Assembly (NCBI RefSeq): GCF_029667115.1
Contig: NZ_JARUIU010000003.1
Location: forward strand, 310,001-374,000
Source of the DNA: Jeotgalibacillus sp. ET6
GTDB lineage: Bacteria > Bacillota > Bacilli > Bacillales > Jeotgalibacillaceae
Direction: 5' to 3'
DNA length: 64,000 nucleotides
Positions 49,085-57,270 of the stretch are shown here, piece by piece; within the stretch, counting starts at the first letter, position 1, and every line of letters begins with the position of its first letter. The notes under the pieces were generated by a model. The model searched no databases, was not told the origin of the DNA, and saw nothing but the letters and a program-made list of their open reading frames with translations. Position numbers and translations under genes: made by a program.

Positions 49085-49319
49085 CTCCATTTCCCCTTTT
49101 CTCCTTTTCTTTTTCTCACTTAACAGACGTCCGGACCTATCGAAAAGTTACAACCTGCGACTCAATTTTTTCATCTAGGCCAGTCACGATTTTAGTCATG
49201 GCCGCATTAACCTGCATCCGTTTCACACGGAAACCGACAGCCTCATTTAAAAATGTGTTTTCAAGCTGAAATAGGGAACAACAAACTAATGTCTTCACAA
49301 AATAAAGGAGTTGGAATAG

Positions 49320-49985
49320 ATGAAACCCGAAATAAAAGCTTTTGTATTTGATGCCTACGGTACGCTTTTTGATGTACACTCTGTCACCAAAGCCTGCGAC
49401 GATTTTTTTCCTGATAAAGGGGAAGCAATAAGCCAAGGCTGGAGAAAAAAACAACTGGAATATTTTTTTCTTCGTCAGGTGATGGGAAGATATGCACCTT
49501 TTGATCAGGTCACTCTTGATGCTCTGCGCTACGCTGTAAAGGAACAGCAGGAGGAGCTTTCACATGAACAGGAATTAACTTTGCTGGATGCGTATAAAAA
49601 GCTGGATTCCTATAAAGAAGTTAAAGAGGTGCTCAGCGCACTTCAAGGCAGGAAACTGGTTGTTTTCTCTAACGGATCTCCTAATATGCTGGAGCCGCTT
49701 GTAGAACAGTCAGGGTTTTCTTCTTTATTAACGGATACTCTCAGCGTGGACAAAATCAAACAATTTAAACCTTCTCCCGCTTCCTATAATCAAGTTCTCG
49801 AGGAGCTGAATGTACGCCGTGAAGAAGTGCTGTTTATGTCTTCAAATGGATGGGATATCTCCGGAGCCAAGAGCTTTGGTTTTCACACAGCATGGATCAA
49901 CCGCAATGAGCTGCCGCAGGAAGAATTAGGACTGAAGCCGGATTGTGTCTATACAGATTTAAAAGGAATAGTAGAATGGCTTTAA
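49320..49985 (+). CDS. L-2-haloacid dehalogenase type II (HAD superfamily)
   Basis: A 221-aa HAD hydrolase with all residues expected of (S)-2-haloacid dehalogenases: nucleophile Asp11 and Thr15 in FDAYGTLFD, Arg42 (QGWRKK), Ser117/Asn118 in VVFSNGSP, Lys150 and Tyr156 in KPSPASY, and Ser174/175-Asn176-Trp178-Asp179 in MSSNGWD. The enzyme would convert 2-haloalkanoic acids to 2-hydroxy acids of opposite configuration. The natural substrate in this organism is unknown. AAAGGAG precedes the ATG. Monocistronic. Confidence 0.9.
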   Translation: MKPEIKAFVFDAYGTLFDVHSVTKACDDFFPDKGEAISQGWRKKQLEYFFLRQVMGRYAPFDQVTLDALRYAVKEQQEELSHEQELTLLDAYKKLDSYKEVKEVLSALQGRKLVVFSNGSPNMLEPLVEQSGFSSLLTDTLSVDKIKQFKPSPASYNQVLEELNVRREEVLFMSSNGWDISGAKSFGFHTAWINRNELPQEELGLKPDCVYTDLKGIVEWL

Positions 49986-50129
49986 TAGATAGAACTTGCT
50001 CATGTATATTTTATGCGTGTCCTATGTAACTTATAACAACGAAATGATGACTTTAACAATAAAATCGGATCGCAGCTGGTAGAATGGCAGGCTTTTCACT
50101 CTTATGGGGGGTTTTGTTATCATTCTATA
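49986..50129. other. Intergenic region, no gene
   Basis: Between the dehalogenase stop and repeat copy C I see only AT-rich sequence and no terminator with a clear T-run; GGCAGGCTTTTC / TATGGGGGG is not a good stem. Confidence 0.5.
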
Positions 50130-50298
50130 AAAAAATGAGCCTTGGGCAACTGTGTGTGATGCTCATTGACCGGTTCACTGCGCTTCGGGCGGACGCTTTC
50201 CGCAGGGACGGCGCTGAGCCTTTTCAGGGCCGTGCCCTGTAAAGTCTCAGCTTGCCGTCATATCCTGCAGGAGTCGCCACCCTGCGCTCCGCTCACCT
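50130..50298 (-). repeat. Dispersed intergenic repeat, copy C
   Basis: Same orientation as copy B: GACCGGTTCACTGCGCTTC, GGACGCTTTCCGCAGGGACG, GCGCTGAGCC, then a partly mutated palindrome (AGGGCCGTGCCCT), GCTTGCCGTCATATCCTGCA, GGAGTCGCCACC and TCCGCTCACC. At its left end a degenerate hairpin (TGAGC..GCTCA) corresponds to the terminator arm of copies B and D. Confidence 0.9.
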
Positions 50299-50377
50299 CA
50301 TACTACTAAGAGAGATTGCCTCATCATTAAACTTTTTATTTTTTTCCAGCTGCCTTTTATTCCAAAGGAGAGTGTAG

Positions 50378-50581
50378 ATGAAGAATCGTATAGCGTTGAT
50401 AGGTGTAACATTAATCGTTACTTTGGTTTTGGTTCCAAACGCTATGGAAGACTTTAACTCCAGCCTCTACAGTCAAATTTACTACTCTTCCATGTTCGTT
50501 GTGGCAGGGGTTTTTTACATTGCTTTTGCCGTTATAACTGTAAAGAACTACAGAATAAAAAAACATAAGAACTCCAATTAA
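50378..50581 (+). CDS. Small two-TM membrane protein, 67 aa
   Basis: The peptide has hydrophobic helices at about residues 4-20 and 36-55 and a basic tail (KNYRIKKHKNSN). AAAGGAGAG lies nine bases before the ATG, which supports translation. No family is recognised. It stands alone, between repeat copy C and the convergent glucosidase gene. Confidence 0.6.
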   Translation: MKNRIALIGVTLIVTLVLVPNAMEDFNSSLYSQIYYSSMFVVAGVFYIAFAVITVKNYRIKKHKNSN

Positions 50582-50637
50582 ATTACCTGAACTTAGAATA
50601 CGATGACAAATCCTATTTAAAGTCCTGTGAAAGATTA

Positions 50638-50671
50638 AAAGCGACTAAGGCACATTTGCCCCAGCCGCTTT
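50638..50671 (-). terminator. Terminator of the beta-glucoside operon
   Basis: AAAGCG and CGCTTT outer arms with further pairing (CT/AG, GGCA/TGCC) inside; on the minus strand TTTTAATC follows. It is 36 bases past the GH1 stop. Confidence 0.75.
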
Positions 50672-50706
50672 CAGATAGTAATAAATCAAAGATCTATTAC
50701 TGACTA

Positions 50707-52062
50707 TTACCCTTTGATTAAATCAAAATATGATTGTGAAATCAGATTCTTGTACCAGTAATAGCTATTTTTTTTTGTTCTTTCGAGTGTATCGAAGTTC
50801 ACATGCACGATTCCAAAACGCATATCGTATCCTTCTGCCCATTCGAAATTGTCCATAAGTGACCAGGCGAGATAGCCTTTTACGTTCACACCTGATTGCA
50901 TAGCACGGTGGACGCTTGCGATATGGCTTTTCATGTAAGAGATGCGGTTGTCATCCTTCACTTCTCCGTTTTCAACCCCATCGTTATAGCAGGCACCATT
51001 TTCCGTTATGTAGATCGGAACCTGACCATAACGCTGATTCAGGTATGTCAGCAATTGATAGAAGCCTTCAGGGTAGATCGGCCATCCTATATCTGTTCGC
51101 TCATAATTAAAATCGAGGTTTTCTACATGAAAAAGACCATTTCCTTCATCATACCGCGCCACATTACCCGTATAGTAATTGATTCCCACGAAATCGATCG
51201 GACTTGAGATCACGTCCATATCGCCCTCCTGAATCGGAACGGTGACATTTTCTTTTTCCTTAAACCAATTGACCAAAAAGTCGGGGTATTCTCCTTTAAA
51301 GACAGGATCCATAAACCATTCAACCTGCCAGCCATTTGCACGGCGGACCGCCTGCTGATCCTGTTCTGAATCAGAGTAGGCTTCTGACCATCCGGCATTG
51401 GGGGCATAGCCGATCTGCGCCTGCTCATCAATCTCTCTCAACGACTGAACGGCACGGCCATGTGCAAGCATCAAATGATGAGCGATGGTTGTCGCTGCTT
51501 GCAAATCTTTCTTTCCTGGTGCATGTATTCCAAGGTAATTTGAAAGATAAGATGCACACCATGGTTCATTTATCGTAATCCATGTTGAAATCTTCCCTTT
51601 AAACGATGAAAAGACGGTTTTTGCATAGTGGTCAAACGCCTCAACCGTTTCCCGGCTTTCCCATCCGCCTCGGTCTTGCAGAGCCTGAGGAAGATCCCAA
51701 TGGTACAGTGTACACATCGGTTTGATATTATGTTCAAGCAGCTCGTCCACTAAACGGTGATAGTAATCCAGACCTTCCTGGCTCAGCTCGCCGTCCCCAT
51801 TTGGAAAAATACGCGGCCATGCCATAGAGAAACGATAGGTGGATACACCAAGTTCCTTTAGCAAAGCAACATCCTCTTTATATAAATGGTAGCTGTTGCA
51901 TGCGACATCTCCATTGTCTTCGTTTTTTACATTACCCGGTTGTTTTGAAAAAGTGTCCCAAATAGAAGCACCTCTTCCTCCTTCATTTGCAGCTCCTTCA
52001 ATTTGATAAGAAGCTGTCGCTGTTCCCCAGATAAAATCTTCTGGAAATTGGATCTTACTCAT
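50707..52062 (-). CDS. GH1 beta-glucosidase
   Basis: A 451-aa cytoplasmic glycoside hydrolase family 1 enzyme. It has FIWGTATASYQIEGA at the N terminus, acid/base Glu166 in ITINEPWC, nucleophile Glu354 in YITENGA, and the aglycone-side SLMDNFEWAEGYDMRFG. It should hydrolyse unphosphorylated beta-glucosides taken up by the adjacent ABC importer, since the 6-phospho enzymes usually carry other residues near the sugar O6 (inference). Its start overlaps the DUF624 gene stop (ATGA). GGGAGG precedes the ATG. Last gene of the operon. Confidence 0.95.
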   Translation of the reverse strand: MSKIQFPEDFIWGTATASYQIEGAANEGGRGASIWDTFSKQPGNVKNEDNGDVACNSYHLYKEDVALLKELGVSTYRFSMAWPRIFPNGDGELSQEGLDYYHRLVDELLEHNIKPMCTLYHWDLPQALQDRGGWESRETVEAFDHYAKTVFSSFKGKISTWITINEPWCASYLSNYLGIHAPGKKDLQAATTIAHHLMLAHGRAVQSLREIDEQAQIGYAPNAGWSEAYSDSEQDQQAVRRANGWQVEWFMDPVFKGEYPDFLVNWFKEKENVTVPIQEGDMDVISSPIDFVGINYYTGNVARYDEGNGLFHVENLDFNYERTDIGWPIYPEGFYQLLTYLNQRYGQVPIYITENGACYNDGVENGEVKDDNRISYMKSHIASVHRAMQSGVNVKGYLAWSLMDNFEWAEGYDMRFGIVHVNFDTLERTKKNSYYWYKNLISQSYFDLIKG

Positions 52063-52673
52063 TCCATTACCTCCCTCGGAAGTGGTGCTGTATAGTAGGT
52101 TCTAATCACTGGGATAAAAATTGAATAGATTGATATAGCGAGCAAACTGCCTGTAATCAAACTGATAAATGGCATGATGAGGACCCCTGTTAAGCAGGCT
52201 GCGAAGATCGCCAGCATCGCAAGACTTCTCTTCCATTCAATCCATAGCAGTAAAAAGCTGTTCTTTATAATTCCGATCACATTTAAATCTGTTTTCATCG
52301 TCTGTACCGTCATATACGGCATCATTAACAGCCACATCACGAAAAACAGGATCGCTGTGACGTAAAGGACATCTGCCATTGCCATTACAAAGGAGGCAGC
52401 CAGCCAGGCATCTGCTGCGAGTATGGTCAGTCCGGCAAACCAAATGCCTGAAAGAGTTAAGCTCGTTTTGCCGGCATGTTTTTTGAAGCTTGTATGAAAA
52501 GAATGGATAAAGTAAGGAGATAATCCTTCTTTTTTCCACTTATGCATCGTTTCGATTGCCGCTGCCAGTGCAGGAATAAACGTGATAATCAAAAGGGAGT
52601 ACACGAAAAGCAGGAGGTTCAGCAAAACAAAGGACGCAAACATTTCCATGATTCCTAAAAAACCTTTTATCAC
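52059..52673 (-). CDS. YesL-type DUF624 membrane protein
   Basis: A 204-aa membrane protein with about five TM helices and the DUF624 pattern (FVLLNLLLFVYSLLIITFIPALAAAIETMHKWKKEG near the N terminus). These proteins are commonly encoded in carbohydrate ABC operons of Bacilli, including yesL; the role is unknown. It starts with GTG at 52673 after AAGGAGGAG. It overlaps the GH1 gene and follows the LacI gene by 13 bases. Confidence 0.87.
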   Translation of the reverse strand: MIKGFLGIMEMFASFVLLNLLLFVYSLLIITFIPALAAAIETMHKWKKEGLSPYFIHSFHTSFKKHAGKTSLTLSGIWFAGLTILAADAWLAASFVMAMADVLYVTAILFFVMWLLMMPYMTVQTMKTDLNVIGIIKNSFLLLWIEWKRSLAMLAIFAACLTGVLIMPFISLITGSLLAISIYSIFIPVIRTYYTAPLPREVME

Positions 52674-52686
52674 CTTCGACTCCTCC

Positions 52687-53718
52687 TTAATACATTTTCT
52701 CTGCAGCCAACCCGCAGCTCTCTCTGACTGTCAATTCCGGATCAACCAGCAAGGATCTTGTTTTTCCTTTTTTATCAATTAAATCGCTTAATAGCTTTGC
52801 TGCCAGAATCCCGATCTTTTCTTTGTCCTGACGGATGGTTGTGAGCTTGGGGTGCGAATAACGGCATGCTTCAATGTCATCACAGCCGATTACTTTGATA
52901 TCATTTGGCACCTGCAAGCCATTTTCTCTTAGCGCTCTTACAGCACCAAGCGCCATCAGATCAGAAAAAGCAAAAATCATCTCTGGAAGATTTCCTTTTT
53001 GTTTTGCAATCATTTGATTCATTAGGCGGTATCCGGATTCTTCATAATAATCACCGTATACAGTCCATTCATCGTTCAAAAGCAGACCGAATTTTTTCAT
53101 GGCCTCTTTAAATCCCTCTTCACGTAGCATGGAAATTCTTGAATCATGTGTTCCACCAATCATCCCTACCCGTTCGATGGAATTCATATATGCATATTCA
53201 ACTACTAAATGAGATACTTTTAGGTTGTTGGTCATTACATAGCTTGACCGTTCTCCTTTAAGCTCGATGTCGATTCCTACACAGGGGATTGAGCTGTGAT
53301 CAAGCTGTTCAATCGCATCTTCCACGTCATCCCCGGCAATAATCAGTACACCATCCACATTATAGTGGCGGCAGCGGGATAAGTAATTCCCCTTATATTG
53401 TTCATTGGAGAAAAAGATAAAGTCATAGCCTAACAATCCAATCTGGCTCTTAAAGCTATTTAACACCTGATTAAAAAATGGATGTGATAAATCGACATTG
53501 ATTTTTCCTGCGTAGACAATGCCGATTAAGTTTGTTTTTTTCGAAGCAAGGCTCTTCGCTGAATGTGTCGGTGAGTAGCCTGTTTCTTTAATAATCGCCC
53601 TTACCCGATCCTGCGTTGCTTTGCTTATATTTCCTGTGTTATTCATTATTTTTGATACTGTGGCAGCAGAAACTCCAGCAAGTACTGCTATATCCTGTAT
53701 GGTATATCGTTTAGTCAT
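52687..53718 (-). CDS. LacI-family repressor
   Basis: A 343-aa repressor with a LacI HTH and hinge (TIQDIAVLAGVSAATVSKIMNNTGNIS) and a periplasmic-binding-like effector domain (about residues 60-340; NLIGIVYAGKINVDLSHPFF, DGVLIIAGDD, GCDDIEACRYSHPKLTTI). It probably represses this operon and is induced by a beta-glucoside. ATG 53718 follows CAGGAG at the right spacing; an ORF extension to 53754 reaches into the permease gene. Gap to the permease is 32 bases. Near-identical operators lie at 56871-56945. Confidence 0.92.
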   Translation of the reverse strand: MTKRYTIQDIAVLAGVSAATVSKIMNNTGNISKATQDRVRAIIKETGYSPTHSAKSLASKKTNLIGIVYAGKINVDLSHPFFNQVLNSFKSQIGLLGYDFIFFSNEQYKGNYLSRCRHYNVDGVLIIAGDDVEDAIEQLDHSSIPCVGIDIELKGERSSYVMTNNLKVSHLVVEYAYMNSIERVGMIGGTHDSRISMLREEGFKEAMKKFGLLLNDEWTVYGDYYEESGYRLMNQMIAKQKGNLPEMIFAFSDLMALGAVRALRENGLQVPNDIKVIGCDDIEACRYSHPKLTTIRQDKEKIGILAAKLLSDLIDKKGKTRSLLVDPELTVRESCGLAAEKMY

Positions 53719-53750
53719 ACTGTCAGCTCCTGTACTCTTCCCCGTGCTAA

Positions 53751-54575
53751 TCAACTTTTTACCGCGCCTTGAGTCAGGCTGGAGATAAAGAGTCTGTTGA
53801 AGAGAAGAAAGATCAGAACAAGCGGGATTGTAGCCCAGAAAGTTCCTGACAATATCATACCATTATCCTTCACGTAAGCGTCGATCAACCCTCTAAGCGC
53901 GATCTGAATTGTATGAACAGATTCATCTCTCAATACAACCAGCGGCCATAAGAAATCATTCCACATATACATAAATTTAATGATTGCAAGAGTGGCAAAG
54001 GCAGGCAGAATAATCGGCACTGCGATATTCCAGTACACACGGATACGGGAGCATCCATCGATTTTTGCTGAGTCAAGCAATTCATCCGGTACATTGCTTG
54101 AAATATACTGTCTCATCCAGAAAATACCGAATGCGTCAATGAGTCCCGGTACAATTACAGCCTTTAAATCATTCAGCCATCCCAATTGCGTAATAATATA
54201 GTACTGGGGAATCAGGCCAAGCTGTGGCGGAACCATCATCGTAATTAGCAGAAGTCCAAACAACAGATTCTTGCCTTTAAAATGATATTTTGCAAATGCA
54301 AATCCTGCAAGTGAACATAAGAATAGAACACCAATTGTGGAGATAGTCGCTACAATAATGGAATTTCCAATTGCACCGAAGAAATCAATGTTGCTTAATA
54401 CATTTTGAAAGTTGGTTACCAATTCAGGGCCGGGTAAATAAGCCGGCGGAACACTATTGATCACGCTGTTGTGATTGGTCGCCATGACGAACATCCAGTA
54501 AAAAGGGAAGATCGACAGTAATGCACCAATGACTAAAACCGCGTATAAACTAATTTTCGAAATAACTTTGGACAT
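53751..54575 (-). CDS. Carbohydrate ABC permease, MalG type
   Basis: A 274-aa permease with six TM helices. The family's EAA loop is visible as LLDSAKIDGCSRIRVYWNIAVPIILPA, with MFVMATNHNSV near the N terminus and FNRLFISSLTQGAVKS at the C terminus. It pairs with the MalF-type permease in the gene before it (16-base gap). GGGGGAGAG precedes the ATG. Confidence 0.94.
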   Translation of the reverse strand: MSKVISKISLYAVLVIGALLSIFPFYWMFVMATNHNSVINSVPPAYLPGPELVTNFQNVLSNIDFFGAIGNSIIVATISTIGVLFLCSLAGFAFAKYHFKGKNLLFGLLLITMMVPPQLGLIPQYYIITQLGWLNDLKAVIVPGLIDAFGIFWMRQYISSNVPDELLDSAKIDGCSRIRVYWNIAVPIILPAFATLAIIKFMYMWNDFLWPLVVLRDESVHTIQIALRGLIDAYVKDNGMILSGTFWATIPLVLIFLLFNRLFISSLTQGAVKS

Positions 54576-54590
54576 TTTCGGCTCTCCCCC

Positions 54591-55496
54591 TTATTTAAAT
54601 ACTTTGTTCGCCAACAGAGAATTCACAGTAGCAAATACGATAATAATCAGGAATAAAATGATGGCTGATGCAGAAGCGGTTCCAAATGCCATATTTGAAA
54701 ATGCCTCTCTCCACAGATAGAGAACAACCGTAATTCCTTCTTCTCTCAGATTTCCGCCTAAAAAGATGAGCGGTTCTGTAAACAATTGAAGTGATCCAAT
54801 GGTTGAAAGGAAGATCGTAAAGATAATAATTGGACGAAGCATTGGAATGGTGATAAAGCGGATTTTTTGCCAAACCGTCGCCCCATCAATCGTAGCCGCT
54901 TCGTATAAATCGTTTGGAATCCCCTGCATGCCTGCAAGATAAATAATGGTGTTGTACCCAAGCCAGCGCCAGAATACCATCACAGCAATCGCAATTTTAA
55001 CGCCCCATTCATTTGTCTGCCAGTTCACGCTATCCAGCCCTATTACGTTAAAGAACACATTGACTAAACCGAAGTCCTGGCTGCTGAACATTACGCCAAA
55101 AATAATGGCAACCGCTACAGTAGAGGTTACATAAGGCAAGAAGAAAGCAGCTCTAAATGCACTTTGAAACTTAACGAGCGCCGAGTTCAAGGCGAACGCA
55201 AGAAAAATTGCTACAATCAGCTGAGGCACTGTTCCCAGCACACCCATAATAATCGTGTTCCACAGAGACTTCCAAAAAATTGGATCCTCCATTACAAATA
55301 CAAAATTTTGAAACCCAACAAACTCCATCTCACCTAAACCATTCCACCGCTGAAAACCAAGATAAAAACTGAACAGCATAGGAAACAAACCGAATATGGC
55401 AAATAAAATAAAGAATGGCGAGATAAATAGGTAGCCAGATAAAGATTCTTTTCGTTTCTCATTCCACCTTTTCGGTGAATGTGCTTCTGCACTCAT
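54591..55496 (-). CDS. Carbohydrate ABC permease, MalF type
   Basis: A 301-aa permease with six TM helices (GYLFISPFFILFAIFGLFPMLFSFYLGFQRWNG near the start, in pieces LFISPFFILFAIFG and FSFYLGFQRWNG) and EAA loop NDLYEAATIDGATVWQKIRFITIPMLRP (split). No ATP-binding gene is present in this operon; like most Bacillus sugar importers it probably uses a shared ATPase of the MsmX type encoded elsewhere. AAAGGAGGG precedes the ATG. Confidence 0.94.
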   Translation of the reverse strand: MSAEAHSPKRWNEKRKESLSGYLFISPFFILFAIFGLFPMLFSFYLGFQRWNGLGEMEFVGFQNFVFVMEDPIFWKSLWNTIIMGVLGTVPQLIVAIFLAFALNSALVKFQSAFRAAFFLPYVTSTVAVAIIFGVMFSSQDFGLVNVFFNVIGLDSVNWQTNEWGVKIAIAVMVFWRWLGYNTIIYLAGMQGIPNDLYEAATIDGATVWQKIRFITIPMLRPIIIFTIFLSTIGSLQLFTEPLIFLGGNLREEGITVVLYLWREAFSNMAFGTASASAIILFLIIIVFATVNSLLANKVFK

Positions 55497-55521
55497 TCTG
55501 ATGTCCCTCCTTTAAGAGAAA

Positions 55522-55559
55522 GAAGACCAATGCGAAAATCACACTGCGCATTGATCTTC
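55522..55559 (-). terminator. Stem-loop between binding-protein and permease genes
   Basis: GAAGACCAATGCG and CGCATTGATCTTC arms pair over 12 of 13 positions. Its position, just after the binding-protein gene, is typical of hairpins that raise expression of the first gene by partial termination or mRNA protection. The U-tract is weak. Confidence 0.7.
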
Positions 55560-55569
55560 AGTCCAATCT

Positions 55570-56841
55570 TTATTGACGCTCAAGCTGGGATTTGATGCGT
55601 TCAACCGCTGCGTCCCACTCGTCTTGAGGATCTGTTCCTTCACTTGCCACATTTGTGAGCGCTGTCATCAGCTCATCGTGTACGATAGAATAATTTTTAC
55701 CCATGTAGATCGGTTCAACTGATTCTGCTGCTTCAGCAAAGATTTCGGCTGTATTCAAGCCGCCAAAGTACTCATCAGATGTATTGGCAAATTCTTCATC
55801 TTCGTATACCTCAGGTGCAGATGGGAACATTCCGCTGTCTTTAAAGGATTCAAGCTGTCTTTCAGGTGCTACAAGCCACTCAACAAATTCGTAGGCTTCT
55901 TCAGGCTGATCGGATTCTTTAGGGATCGCGATATAAGATCCGCCCCAGTTACCGGCACGCTCAGGCATTTGAACAATTCCCCAGTCACCTGAAGCATCCG
56001 GTGCGTTTCCTTTAATGCTTGCTACCATCCAGGCCGGAGCCAGCAATGCACCATAGCTTCCTTCAGCCATTGCGTTACCCCATTCAGGTGTCCACATCGC
56101 ATTTTGACCAACGAGATCTTGTTGAATCATTTCTGCAGTGTCATCGTACGCCTGTTTTACATATGGAGAGTCTTCAATAATCAACTCATCTTCTGTATTA
56201 AAATATTGTTCTGGTGCCTGATCTCTTTTCGCTGCAAATAGCGTTTCAGGTGTATCAACCATCATTTTTCCAGTTGTATCATGGATAATTTTCGCTGTTT
56301 CTTCAAATCCAGCCCAATCACTCACGAGCGGCTGTACTTCTTCCGGCTCTGTAGGAAGACCCGCTTCTTCAAATACGTCTTTGCGGTAATACATAACGGA
56401 TGGGCCAATATCAGTAGGAAGACCCATTAAAAATTCACCGTCTGTACTTTCTGCTATATTCCATTTCCAGTCCAGGTAGTCCCCTTTAACATCCTCCGCT
56501 CCAAACTCATATAAATTATGGAATCGGTCCTGCGCGTCTAGAAATTTAGAAATCTCACTAACTTCTATCATTGTAATATCCGGTGCACCCGAGTTTGAAG
56601 AGACAGCTGTAAACAAGTTATTATGCAAGTCTCCCATTTCCGTGAAGTTTACCTTAATTTTCACATCAGGATTTTCCTCCATGTACTGAGCTGCCAGTTC
56701 TTCATAATTGGTCGCTCCAAATACCCAAAAGTTTAACTCATCACTGTCTCCCCCGCTGCCTCCAGATGAACGATCTTCAGCACACCCCATCAAACCAAGC
56801 ACTGCTGCAGACATGGCTACCGTTCCAAGAATCTTTTTCAT
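55570..56841 (-). CDS. Carbohydrate-binding lipoprotein (SBP family 1)
   Basis: A 423-aa lipoprotein with lipobox GLMGC (about Cys22), followed by a Ser/Gly linker and a family 1 extracellular binding fold: ELNFWVFGATNYEELAAQYMEENPDVKIKVNF, APDITMIEVSEISKFLDAQDRF, and GNWGGSYIAIPKESDQPEEAYEFVEWL (landmarks). It captures the oligosaccharide for the two permeases. ATG 56841 is favoured by AGGGGGATGG spacing over 56847. First gene of the six-gene operon. Confidence 0.93.
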   Translation of the reverse strand: MKKILGTVAMSAAVLGLMGCAEDRSSGGSGGDSDELNFWVFGATNYEELAAQYMEENPDVKIKVNFTEMGDLHNNLFTAVSSNSGAPDITMIEVSEISKFLDAQDRFHNLYEFGAEDVKGDYLDWKWNIAESTDGEFLMGLPTDIGPSVMYYRKDVFEEAGLPTEPEEVQPLVSDWAGFEETAKIIHDTTGKMMVDTPETLFAAKRDQAPEQYFNTEDELIIEDSPYVKQAYDDTAEMIQQDLVGQNAMWTPEWGNAMAEGSYGALLAPAWMVASIKGNAPDASGDWGIVQMPERAGNWGGSYIAIPKESDQPEEAYEFVEWLVAPERQLESFKDSGMFPSAPEVYEDEEFANTSDEYFGGLNTAEIFAEAAESVEPIYMGKNYSIVHDELMTALTNVASEGTDPQDEWDAAVERIKSQLERQ

Positions 56842-56870
56842 TTCCATCCCCCTAATTTAATACGTTAGTT

Positions 56871-56945
56871 TAAGTAAGCGATTACCCTAATAGACAAAAA
56901 AATATCGTTGTTCTTATAGAATATATTAGGGTAAGCGCTTACTTA
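56871..56945 (-). promoter_or_regulatory. Twin LacI-type operators of the beta-glucoside operon
   Basis: Two 22-bp sites, 56871-56892 and 56924-56945, are inverted copies that match at 21 of 22 positions (core GTAAGCGCTTAC; the second site has one A in place of C). Centres are 53 bp apart. The upstream site starts six bases after the -10 element, so a repressor there blocks initiation, and the second lies in the leader. This geometry suits DNA looping by a tetramer, or two dimers. The LacI protein encoded in the operon is the likely binder (inference). Confidence 0.8.
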
Positions 56946-56950
56946 TGATT

Positions 56951-56978
56951 ATTATAGCGTATTAAATAATGAAATCAA
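56951..56978 (-). promoter_or_regulatory. Promoter of the beta-glucoside operon
   Basis: Minus strand TTGATT (56978-56973), 16-nt spacer, TATAAT (56956-56951). Confidence 0.75.
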
Positions 56979-56998
56979 CCACTTTTTTAAATTTTTAA

Positions 56999-57012
56999 GG
57001 TAAACGGTTTCC
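56999..57012. promoter_or_regulatory. Third operator-like or cre-like site
   Basis: GGTAAACGGTTTCC, upstream of the -35, is a palindromic site of LacI/CcpA type (about two mismatches to the catabolite-responsive element consensus). It may be a cre site for CcpA or a weak third LacI operator. Confidence 0.45.
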
Positions 57013-57054
57013 TAAACATGATTAAGCCATAAGAAGAGAATAATTATTGATCAC

Positions 57055-57174
57055 TAAAAAAGAGCTTGGGACAAAAGTGTCTCAAGCTCTTTGACCGGTT
57101 CGCTGCGCTTCAGGCGGACGCTTCCGCGGGGGACGGCGCCACCTTACCTTCTGCTACGCTCTCCTTCTACTCAC
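57055..57174 (-). repeat. Dispersed intergenic repeat, copy D (deleted centre)
   Basis: From the left: hairpin AGAGCTTGGGACA / TGTCTCAAGCTCT (57061-57090), with six A before it (a terminator on the minus strand for the gene ending at 57271), then TTGACCGGTTCGCTGCGCTTC, GGCGGACGCTTCCGCGG and GGACGGCGCC; the central palindrome is absent and the far end (ACCTTCTGCTACGCTCTCC) is degenerate. Confidence 0.8.
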
Positions 57175-57270
57175 GATAAATACTTTTTCATTCTTAAAAT
57201 TCATTTAAGTTTCGTCCAAGTTTCTTTTTTGCAAACAGTGTTATATGAATCTTTATAGTTAAGCAGCATC

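Noticed and set aside
49320-49985. Generic phosphatase assignment for the HAD protein
   Set aside because: The Arg42, Ser117-Asn118, Lys150, Tyr156 and SSNGWD residues together fit 2-haloacid dehalogenase better than a phosphatase.
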